64,000 nt of DNA, taken from positions 1,054,001 to 1,118,000 of the forward strand of contig NZ_JAIGNM010000001.1 of NCBI RefSeq assembly GCF_019711495.1, read 5' to 3'. Source of the DNA: Qipengyuania xiamenensis. GTDB lineage: Bacteria; Pseudomonadota; Alphaproteobacteria; Sphingomonadales; Sphingomonadaceae. Shown here in pieces: positions 51,836 to 59,313 of the stretch (position 1 is the stretch's first letter; each line of letters begins with the position of its first letter). Made by a program: the position numbers and the translations under genes. Under the pieces are notes generated by a model. It made no database searches and had not been told where the DNA came from. It worked only from the letters and a program-made list of their open reading frames with translations.

Positions 51836-53347
51836 TCAGGCAGCGACCTTGGGCGCCGGGCAGTAGCGCTCGAGGTATTCCTTGTGCCCCGGCATGCGCT
51901 GGACGAGCCACTGGATCGACTTGGCCATTTCGTCGATTTCCTTGGCCGAAGCGTCGGCGACGCCATCCGCCATCGGGCTGGTGCCGTCCATCGTGATGCC
52001 CTGGCCGAGCATTACCGCGGCCCAGCTGGTGGTGGTGAAGAGTTCGTCTTCCTCGCGGAACACCTGTCCGTTCGCCTTGAACACCTCGATCTTCTCGGTG
52101 AGGCTGTCGGGCACGTCCATCGTGCGGCAGTAATTCCAGAATTCGGAATCGTCGCGGCGCGTGGCCTTGTAGTGCAGGATCAGGAAGTCGCGAATGCGCT
52201 CGTACTCGCGGACCGTAAGGCGGTTGAAAGTACTCGCCTGCGCTTCCGTGACACCGTCGAGCGACAGGGTAGCGATCAGCTTGTTCACGCCGGTGTTGAT
52301 CAGGTGGATCGAAGTGCTCTCGAGCGGCTCCATGAAGCCCGAGGCCAGACCAAGCGCGACTACGTTCTTGTTCCAGAACTTCTTCCGGCGACCGGTCACG
52401 AAACGCAGGTGGTTCGGATCGGCAGTGGGCTTGCCCGCCATGTTGGCGATCAGGATATCGGTCGCCTCGTCGGCTTCCATGAACTGGCTGCAATAGACAT
52501 GGCCGTTACCGTTGCGGTGCTGCAGCGGCACCTGCCACTGCCAGCCGGCCTTGTGTGCGGTCGCCTTGGTGAACGGCGGCGGCGGCGAGCCGTCGTCGCG
52601 ATTGCATGGAAGGGCAACCGCGCGATCGCACGGCAGGTAGTGGGTCCAGTCTTCATAGCCGGTCTCGAGCGCCTGCTCGATGAGAAGGCCGCGGAAGCCG
52701 GTGCAATCGATGAAGAAGTCGGCCGCGATTTCCTTGCCGCTGTCGAGCGTCAGCTTGGTGACGTAACCGCTCTCGCCGTCGAGGGCGACGTCCTTGACGA
52801 TCCCCTCGTGCCGCACGACGCCGCGCTGCTCGGCATATTTGCGCAGGTATTGCGCATAGGCGGTCGCGTTGATGTGGTAGGCGTAGTTGATCGGCGGCAG
52901 GTCGTCGCGCGCATAATCTTCTGTGCGCGAGAACTTGCCGTAATAGGCCGCCATCGTCTCGAGGTTGAACAGCTGCAGCGGGCGCTTGTCGCCGCGCTCG
53001 TGCATCTTGTGCCAGACCTGGTGGAAGCCGATCCCGCCGATGTCGTAGCCATAGGCACCGAAGGGGTGGATGTAGCTCTCGCCCACCTGGCCCCAGTTCT
53101 CGAACTGGATGCCGAGCTTGAAGCTGCCCTGCGTAAAGGACAGGAAATCGCGCTCGCTGATGTTCAGCGCCTGGTTGAATTCGACGAAGGGCGGGATGGT
53201 TGCCTCGCCGACACCGACAGTGCCGATCTGTTCCGATTCCACCACCGTGATCGCGAGATTGCGCCCGTCACGGATACGGGACAGCGCCGCCGCTGCCATC
53301 CAGCCTGCAGTACCCCCGCCCACGATTACAATATGTTCGATAGCCAT
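51836..53347 (-). CDS. Flavin-dependent tryptophan halogenase-like protein
   Basis: 503 aa. The FAD-binding GGGTAG is at residues 10-15. The halogenase-specific lysine corresponds to Lys77 in GSFKLGIQF, equivalent to the active-site Lys79 of PrnA. The W-x-W-x-x-P fingerprint is WQWQVP at 269-274, and the EPLESTSIHL segment follows. All catalytic landmarks are present. Related genes in Caulobacter and sphingomonads lie beside TonB receptors, but the true substrate is unknown. It is divergent from the TonB receptor and shares a LacI-type operator with it. Confidence 0.9.
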   Translation of the reverse strand: MAIEHIVIVGGGTAGWMAAAALSRIRDGRNLAITVVESEQIGTVGVGEATIPPFVEFNQALNISERDFLSFTQGSFKLGIQFENWGQVGESYIHPFGAYGYDIGGIGFHQVWHKMHERGDKRPLQLFNLETMAAYYGKFSRTEDYARDDLPPINYAYHINATAYAQYLRKYAEQRGVVRHEGIVKDVALDGESGYVTKLTLDSGKEIAADFFIDCTGFRGLLIEQALETGYEDWTHYLPCDRAVALPCNRDDGSPPPPFTKATAHKAGWQWQVPLQHRNGNGHVYCSQFMEADEATDILIANMAGKPTADPNHLRFVTGRRKKFWNKNVVALGLASGFMEPLESTSIHLINTGVNKLIATLSLDGVTEAQASTFNRLTVREYERIRDFLILHYKATRRDDSEFWNYCRTMDVPDSLTEKIEVFKANGQVFREEDELFTTTSWAAVMLGQGITMDGTSPMADGVADASAKEIDEMAKSIQWLVQRMPGHKEYLERYCPAPKVAA

Positions 53348-53420
53348 CCCGAAAACCTATGCCAGCAATTCCGTCCTGTTGCCAGACCGCAACGGTCCTG
53401 TGGTAGGGGAATATTCTAAC

Positions 53421-53449
53421 TTGTGAACGCTCACAACCCTCGATATGTT
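53421..53449 (+). promoter_or_regulatory. LacI-type operator overlapping a sigma-70 promoter
   Basis: TTGTGAACGCTCACAA (53421-53436) is a 16-base palindrome with one mismatch and the central CG typical of LacI-family operators. Its left half is also a -35 box (TTGTGA), followed by 17 bases and TATGTT (53444-53449), so a bound repressor would block the promoter of the TonB receptor. It also lies 74 bases from the divergent halogenase gene. Confidence 0.65.
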
Positions 53450-53503
53450 ACAGTCAGATTGCGGGATTCGTCCTGACAATTACGCTTGGGATAGGGAGGA
53501 ACA

Positions 53504-56500
53504 ATGTCTCAGAAAACCACCGGCGTCGCGCCATTTTCGCGTCGCATTGCAGCGTTGACCACTGCATCCGGTCTCGCACTCGTGGCCGCGCAGCCTGCTT
53601 GGGCGCAGGATGCCGACACGGCCGAAGAACCGGCTGCCGAAGAGGTCGATGAAGAAAACGTCATCATCGTTTCGGGCTTCCGCGAGTCGCTCCGCACCGC
53701 GCAGGACTTCAAGGAACGCGCCGACACCGTAGTCGACGTCATCACGGCCGAAGACATCGGCGCACTGCCCGACCGCTCCGTGGCGGAAACGCTGCAGCGC
53801 GTCCCCGGTGTGAACATCGGTCGCTTCGAAAAGACCTCGGATCCGACCCGTTTCTCGGTCGAAGGTACCGGCGTAATCATCCGCGGCCTTCCCTACACGC
53901 GCTCGGAACTCAACGGACGCGACATCTTCTCGGCCAATGGCGGCCGTGTCCTGAGCTTCGAAGACGTTTCGCCCGAACTCGTGGGCCGTGTCGAAGTCTA
54001 CAAGAACAGCACCGCCGATATGATCGAAGGTCATATCTCGGGCATGGTGAACCTCGTCACGCGCAAGCCGCTCGACAATCCCGGTCTTAATCTCGCCGGC
54101 TCGATCGAAGCCAATTACGGCGATCTGCGCGAAAAGTGGTCGCCCACTTTCAACATCCTTGCTTCCGACACGTTCGATTCCGCCGCCGGCACCTTCGGCC
54201 TGCAGCTGAGCTACTCGAACTCGTCGCTCAAGAGCCGTACCGACGCATCGCAGATCGTTGATCCCTGCTATCGTTCGACCACCGACCTCACCAGCGGCTG
54301 CGTCCGTGCCCAGGTCGTCAATTCGGGCGGTTTCCAGGGCGATATCCTGCTCGGCCCGGATGAATTCCCGGTTGCAGGAACGGGCATCGTGCCCCAGTTC
54401 GCCAACGTCCGCTCGACCACGCTCGACCGCGACCGCGAAGCGATCTCGGGCGTAGCGCAGTTCGAATCCGCCGATGGCGGCCTGCTGATGACGCTGGAAT
54501 ACCTGCGTTCGGAAACCGACTTCTTCACCGAAGAATATGCCATCCTCGGCCGTATCGACGACGGCGTCACTTCGCCGGTCCCGCGTTCCGGTTCGACCTG
54601 GACCTTCGACGAGAACGGTAACTTCGAAAGCGGTATCCTGACCTTCGGCGAAGGCGATGCCTATGCAACGCCGTTCGGCCTGGGCGGTGTCCCGACCGAT
54701 ACGCTGCGCTTCCTTCGTGGCACCAATTCGGTCACGCAGGATCTCTCGCTCGACGTCGACATGGAATTCACCGAGCGTTTCCGCGGCAGCGTGGACATGC
54801 AGTATGTCAATTCCAAGCTGACCCGCGATTCCGTATTCGGTGCGATGAGCACCTGGTCGGATATCGCCATCGATCTCAGCGGTGACATCCCGGATATCCA
54901 GTTCCTGGCTCCTCCGGGCGCCCCGGCTGACTACTTCAGCTCGGGCTTCTACACCTACTATTGGTTCGGTCTCGACAGCCGCGAGAAGAACGAAGGCGAG
55001 CTCTTCAGCCTTGCCGGTGATTTCGAATACGACATCAGCGACGACGGCTTCTTCAAGACGGCCAAGTTCGGTGCTCGCTGGGCTGCGCGCGATCGCGTGA
55101 ACCGCAACACCAACTTCAGCACCTGGGGTAACCTCTCGGCTCCTTGGGCCGGTCGTGGCGGCTGTGCGCCCTGGGGCGAAGGTCCGGGCTGCTTCTCGGG
55201 CCCGGGACCCTATGTTCCCGACTGGGCCGGCTTCACGCCGGGTCGGTTCTACACCGGCCTGCCGGGCCAGGAATTCGCGATCGCAGGCGGCGCCTACGTC
55301 GACGAATTCCCCAATGCTTCGCAGTTCGTCAGCCCGTTTGCCGACAACTTCCAGCGCGGCAACGCCTCGACCCCGATCGCAGGTGGTTCGGCCTGGTTCT
55401 ACGGCGGTGACGATTTCCTTCAGGAATATCTCGACGGCGTAACCGACCAGCAGTGGGACGACATTTCGACCTTCGGCCAGTCGCCCGAGCGCTTCAATCT
55501 CGGCGTTAACGGCCGTACCGGATGCGACATCGACGGTGTCTTCTGCCCGAACGAGATTTCGGACGTTACCGAAATCACCAAGGCAGCGTATGCTCGTGTC
55601 GACTACGGTCTGGACATGGCTGGCGGCTGGACGCTCGCTGGTAACATCGGCCTGCGCTACGTGCAGACCGAAGTCAGCAACGACTCGCTGGTCCGGTTCC
55701 CTGATCCCGAGCAGTTCGACGCTGTCGCCAACGGCGGCAACGGCGACGGCGTCGTGCAGGTTTCGGAGATCACCGACTCCTGTCCGCCCACGCCTCCGGG
55801 AGGCTTCGCGCCGGACATCCTCTACTGTCAGCTGACGGGTGCGCGCCTGGCCGAATACGCCTCGCTGTTCACCGGTGAGTTCGTGCCGGATACGCAGGAC
55901 ATCACGTTCGATCACTTCCTGCCGGCGTTCAATATCCGCCTCGACAGCGGAACGGGCTGGGTCATCCGCGGTGCGGTATCGAAGGCGATTTCGCGTCCCG
56001 ACCTCAACCTGTTCAATGCAGGCGGTACGCTCGGCTTCAGTGGCAATGTCGATAGCGGTCCGCTGCTGTCGATCCGCACGGGTAACCGGAATATCCGGCC
56101 TATCGAATCGTGGAACTACGATCTGAGCGCCGAATGGTATTTCGACGACGTCGGCTCGCTTACCGCTGCGTTCTTCATCAAGGACATCGACGGTATCGTG
56201 CAGAACGGCCTCGGCCTGGTGAACTACACGGCACCCAGCGGCCTTTCGCAGGATGTCATCATCAACGGTCCGGCGAACGATATCGATGGTACGCTGAAGG
56301 GCGTCGAACTCGCCTACCAGCAGACCTATGATTTCCTTCCCGGCCTGCTGAGCGGACTGGGTTCGCAGTTCTCCTACACCTATGTGGATGGCGGCGACTT
56401 CCCGAACCCGAACATCTCGAGCATCGGTTCTCCCTCGGTCAATTCCGACGGCGCCCCGATCAACGCGGGTCCGTTCGTCAGCCAGCTGCCGCTGGCCGGC

Positions 56501-56830
56501 ATTTCGGAGCACACCGTCAACGCTACGGTGTTCTACGAGAAGGGACCGATCTCGGCTCGTGCCGCCTACAACTGGCGTAGCGAGTTCGTGGTCACCGTCA
56601 GGGACGACCTCTTCCCGTTCTCGCCGATCTACCAGGAATCGGGTGGACAGCTTGATGCGTCGATCTTCTACAGCGTGACCGACAACATCAAACTGGGTGT
56701 CCAGGGCGTGAACCTTCTCGACGAAGTTACGCAGCTCTCGACCGTGGTCGACTACGACGGAACGCGCGTGAACAGCGCAGCATTCCGTAACGACCGCCGC
56801 TACACCTTCATCGCTCGCTTCAACTTCTGA
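53504..56830 (+). CDS. TonB-dependent receptor of the Xanthomonas/Caulobacter type, candidate glucan oligosaccharide importer
   Basis: 1108 aa. The signal peptide ends in QPAWAQ near residue 35, followed by an acidic stretch and the TonB-box-like ENVIIVSGFRESLRTAQ. The plug has VITAEDIGALPDRSVAETLQRVPGVNI in outline and FSVEGTGVIIRGLPYTRSELNGRD near 115-140. The barrel ends in TFIARFNF. This matches the TIGR01782-like receptor family (from memory of the pattern). It opens the sugar locus and lies opposite the halogenase. The LacI operator overlaps its promoter. Confidence 0.93.
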   Translation: MSQKTTGVAPFSRRIAALTTASGLALVAAQPAWAQDADTAEEPAAEEVDEENVIIVSGFRESLRTAQDFKERADTVVDVITAEDIGALPDRSVAETLQRVPGVNIGRFEKTSDPTRFSVEGTGVIIRGLPYTRSELNGRDIFSANGGRVLSFEDVSPELVGRVEVYKNSTADMIEGHISGMVNLVTRKPLDNPGLNLAGSIEANYGDLREKWSPTFNILASDTFDSAAGTFGLQLSYSNSSLKSRTDASQIVDPCYRSTTDLTSGCVRAQVVNSGGFQGDILLGPDEFPVAGTGIVPQFANVRSTTLDRDREAISGVAQFESADGGLLMTLEYLRSETDFFTEEYAILGRIDDGVTSPVPRSGSTWTFDENGNFESGILTFGEGDAYATPFGLGGVPTDTLRFLRGTNSVTQDLSLDVDMEFTERFRGSVDMQYVNSKLTRDSVFGAMSTWSDIAIDLSGDIPDIQFLAPPGAPADYFSSGFYTYYWFGLDSREKNEGELFSLAGDFEYDISDDGFFKTAKFGARWAARDRVNRNTNFSTWGNLSAPWAGRGGCAPWGEGPGCFSGPGPYVPDWAGFTPGRFYTGLPGQEFAIAGGAYVDEFPNASQFVSPFADNFQRGNASTPIAGGSAWFYGGDDFLQEYLDGVTDQQWDDISTFGQSPERFNLGVNGRTGCDIDGVFCPNEISDVTEITKAAYARVDYGLDMAGGWTLAGNIGLRYVQTEVSNDSLVRFPDPEQFDAVANGGNGDGVVQVSEITDSCPPTPPGGFAPDILYCQLTGARLAEYASLFTGEFVPDTQDITFDHFLPAFNIRLDSGTGWVIRGAVSKAISRPDLNLFNAGGTLGFSGNVDSGPLLSIRTGNRNIRPIESWNYDLSAEWYFDDVGSLTAAFFIKDIDGIVQNGLGLVNYTAPSGLSQDVIINGPANDIDGTLKGVELAYQQTYDFLPGLLSGLGSQFSYTYVDGGDFPNPNISSIGSPSVNSDGAPINAGPFVSQLPLAGISEHTVNATVFYEKGPISARAAYNWRSEFVVTVRDDLFPFSPIYQESGGQLDASIFYSVTDNIKLGVQGVNLLDEVTQLSTVVDYDGTRVNSAAFRNDRRYTFIARFNF

Positions 56831-56853
56831 AGCCTTCGATAGTGTGATTTGGG

Positions 56854-56890
56854 ACGGGCCTCGGTTGCAAGACCGGGGCCCGTTCTTTAT
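56854..56890 (+). terminator. Rho-independent terminator after the TonB receptor
   Basis: A 12-bp stem with one G-T pair (acgggcctcggt 56854-56865 and accggggcccgt 56872-56883) and a T-rich tail TTCTTTATT. It isolates the receptor gene from the LacI gene. Confidence 0.85.
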
Positions 56891-56982
56891 TGTAAAACAC
56901 CAAGATGCCCTGCTGGCGGGTGCCTGCGTGATGTTACGGGATCATGCGCACGCCATTTTCGCATGGGATGGGGGATGTGAAT

Positions 56983-58044
56983 ATGGGTCGGCGGCGCCAG
57001 TCGGTGACAATCAAGCACGTGGCAGCCGATGCTGGGGTTTCGCTCCAGACGGTGAGCCGCGTCATCAACAACGAACCGAACGTGCGCCCCGCAATGAAAG
57101 AGCGGGTCCAGGCGAGTATCGACAAGCTGGGATACGTCCCCTCGATCGCCGCCCAGCGCATGAGCGGATCGCGTTCCTACCTGATCCTTGCGATCAACGA
57201 CCGCGACCTGACCATCGCCGACTGGAAGGCACGCGAAGGCCGCGACTGGGTCGACCAGATGCTGCTCGGCGGCATGCTGACCTGTGCCGAACATGGCTAC
57301 CGCATGCTGATCGAACTGGTCGACACGCATAGCGATCACGTGGAACGTGAGCTTAGTGCGGCGATCGCTGCGCTGCAACCGGACGGCGTCATCCTGACCC
57401 CGCCCCACTCCGAAAATGCGCTCATCACCGGCCTGCTTGCCGAAAAGGGCATCCCGTTCGCGCGCATCGGCTCGAAACAGGAAGGCCCGGGCATCGCGAT
57501 GACCATGGGCGACAGCCACAATGCGCGGCTGGCGACCGACCATTTGATCGAGCTTGGACACGAGCGGATCGGCTTCATCGCCGGTCCGGAAGATTTCAGC
57601 CTGTCGGGTTGGCGTATGGAAGGCTGGGCCTCCGCGCTCGACGATGCAGGCTTTTCCTCCGAAGGCTTGTGCGAACGCGGTGATTTCGGGTTCGAAAGCG
57701 GCGCGAAGGCAGCCGAACGACTGCTCGACCGCGACCCTGCCCCCACGGCGATTATCGCCAGCAGCGACCAGATGGCGCTTGCCGTGCTGGAAGTCGCGCG
57801 CCGTCGCGGCTTGAACGTGCCGAAGGATCTCTCGCTGGTCAGCTTCGACAATTCGCCCATCGTGCGCTTCACCCAGCCTCCGCTGACGGCAATCGACCAG
57901 CCGATCGCCGCCACTGCGGCGCGTGCGGTAGAACTGCTCATCGATGCCCGCAAGAAACCCGCTCCGATCAAGCCCGTGCAAATCCAGGGCGAACTGGTGG
58001 TGCGCGGATCGACGGCGTCGGCCAGGGTAGATGCAGGAAACTGA
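56983..58044 (+). CDS. LacI family transcriptional regulator
   Basis: 353 aa. The N-terminal HTH (TIKHVAADAGVSLQTVSRVINNEPNVRP near 8-35, in outline) has the usual VSxxTVSRVLN form. The hinge helix is SIAAQRMSG, and the ligand-binding domain follows (LILAINDRDL, GVILTPPHSEN, FIAGPEDFSLSGWRMEG, then VSFDNSPIVRFTQPPLTAI near 275). The start at 56983 was selected among three in-frame ATGs because it precedes the HTH by seven residues and has GGGGG upstream. It overlaps the MFS gene by 14 bases. It probably represses the locus through the two operators seen at 53421 and 59269. Confidence 0.92.
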   Translation: MGRRRQSVTIKHVAADAGVSLQTVSRVINNEPNVRPAMKERVQASIDKLGYVPSIAAQRMSGSRSYLILAINDRDLTIADWKAREGRDWVDQMLLGGMLTCAEHGYRMLIELVDTHSDHVERELSAAIAALQPDGVILTPPHSENALITGLLAEKGIPFARIGSKQEGPGIAMTMGDSHNARLATDHLIELGHERIGFIAGPEDFSLSGWRMEGWASALDDAGFSSEGLCERGDFGFESGAKAAERLLDRDPAPTAIIASSDQMALAVLEVARRRGLNVPKDLSLVSFDNSPIVRFTQPPLTAIDQPIAATAARAVELLIDARKKPAPIKPVQIQGELVVRGSTASARVDAGN

Positions 58045-59230
58045 CGCTCGTCCGGAGCAGCGCCAGTCGCTTCGCTTTCTGTGGCTCTACGCGCTTGCTG
58101 CTGCAGGCGGAGCGGTATCCTACGTCCCGTTCCTGACGCTTCTGCTGCCGGTTCGCGCCGAAAGCATGACAGGCGCAAGCACAATCGACCTGCTCGCCTA
58201 TTGTGCTTTTGCCGGAGCGAGCGCGGCCAGCCTCGCCAATATCGGTTTCGGTTGGGCTAGCGACCGCACAGGTACCCGCAAGCCGTGGATCCTCGGCGGG
58301 CTGGTGTGGTCCTGCGCACTTCTTGTCTCGCTCCCCGTCGCCAAGGATCCGCTGCAATTGGTAGGGCTCATCGTCTTGTGGCAGATCGGCCTGAACATGA
58401 TGCTGGGACCGCTGGCGGCATGGGCCGGCGATGTCGTTCCCGACGGGCAGAAGGGCATGCTGGGCGGCTTGCTGGCCTTCGCACCCGCGCTTGGTGCCGC
58501 TTCAGGCGCGCTGGTGACTGTTCCGGACCTCGCCGGACCGGACGCAAGATTGACCATTGTCGCCTGCCTCGTAGCGCTCATGGTCCTGCCGGTGCTGCTG
58601 TTCGGCAAGCCGCGCCCCATGCCCCACCTTGCCGAAGACGTTCCGGAAAAGGCACCCGAGGTCCGGATCGCAGCTCGCGGTGCCGTTGCCCGAATGTGGC
58701 TTGCGCGGTTGCTGGTCCAGATCGCCGAGGCCGCCCTCTTCGCCTACCTGCTGATCTGGTTTCTTTCGGTCGATCCGGCTTTCACCGACAACGACACGGC
58801 GCGCATCTTCGCGCTGGTTCTCGCACTCTCGGTCCCGCTGGCCATGCTTGCCGGGCGCTGGTCGGACCTCAAGGACCGGCCGATACTCCCGCTGGTGCTG
58901 GGCGCCGCGCTGGGCGCTGCCGGCCTGCTCGTCATGGCATCGGTCGAGGGCATCGAGGAAGCGATTGCCGGATATCTCGTCTTCGGCCTGTCCACCAGCG
59001 TCTTCCTCGCCCTGCATTCGAGCCAGACCCTGCGCGTCCTGCCCAAGCCTTCGACGAGGGGCCGCGACCTTGGCATCTTCAATCTGACCAACACGGTTCC
59101 CAGCCTCATCATGCCGTGGCTCACGCTCGCGCTCGTCCCGGTATTCGGCTTCAGCGGCCTGTTTATCGTCCTCGCCGTGTTGACCGTCCTTGCAACACTC
59201 CTTCTGGCGACCATGCCCCGCCTCAACTAG
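58031..59230 (+). CDS. MFS transporter
   Basis: A 399-aa inner-membrane protein with about 11 to 12 hydrophobic segments. The loop between helices 2 and 3 shows the MFS pattern GFGWASDRTGTRKPWILGG near residues 73-91, and the middle loop is short and basic (FGKPRPMPHLAEDV). The start ATG lies inside the LacI end, which implies translational coupling. The substrate is probably a sugar or oligosaccharide, given LacI and GH3 neighbours, but no specificity residue can be named. Confidence 0.87.
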   Translation: MQETDARPEQRQSLRFLWLYALAAAGGAVSYVPFLTLLLPVRAESMTGASTIDLLAYCAFAGASAASLANIGFGWASDRTGTRKPWILGGLVWSCALLVSLPVAKDPLQLVGLIVLWQIGLNMMLGPLAAWAGDVVPDGQKGMLGGLLAFAPALGAASGALVTVPDLAGPDARLTIVACLVALMVLPVLLFGKPRPMPHLAEDVPEKAPEVRIAARGAVARMWLARLLVQIAEAALFAYLLIWFLSVDPAFTDNDTARIFALVLALSVPLAMLAGRWSDLKDRPILPLVLGAALGAAGLLVMASVEGIEEAIAGYLVFGLSTSVFLALHSSQTLRVLPKPSTRGRDLGIFNLTNTVPSLIMPWLTLALVPVFGFSGLFIVLAVLTVLATLLLATMPRLN

Positions 59231-59268
59231 CCGCTTGCTTTTGAACCGAACGCATGGCAGTTTTCACT

Positions 59269-59284
59269 TTGATAACGTTCTCAA
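59269..59284 (+). promoter_or_regulatory. Second LacI-type operator, in front of the GH3 gene
   Basis: TTGATAACGTTCTCAA is a palindrome with one mismatch and a central CG. It agrees at 12 of 16 positions with the operator at 53421-53436. It lies 30 bases before the GH3 start codon. Confidence 0.65.
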
Positions 59285-59313
59285 TCGGGAGAGGACGCGG
59301 AGGGATGAGAGAC

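Noticed and set aside
50419-51966. 515-codon leftward frame over the monooxygenase and flavin reductase genes
   Set aside because: It is in a different frame from both recognised proteins and is Arg-rich without motifs.
53480-56512. Leftward 1010-codon frame opposite the TonB receptor
   Set aside because: It is the mirror of a true receptor gene with signal peptide, plug and barrel; the opposite translation is an Arg/Asp/Val-rich sequence without domains.
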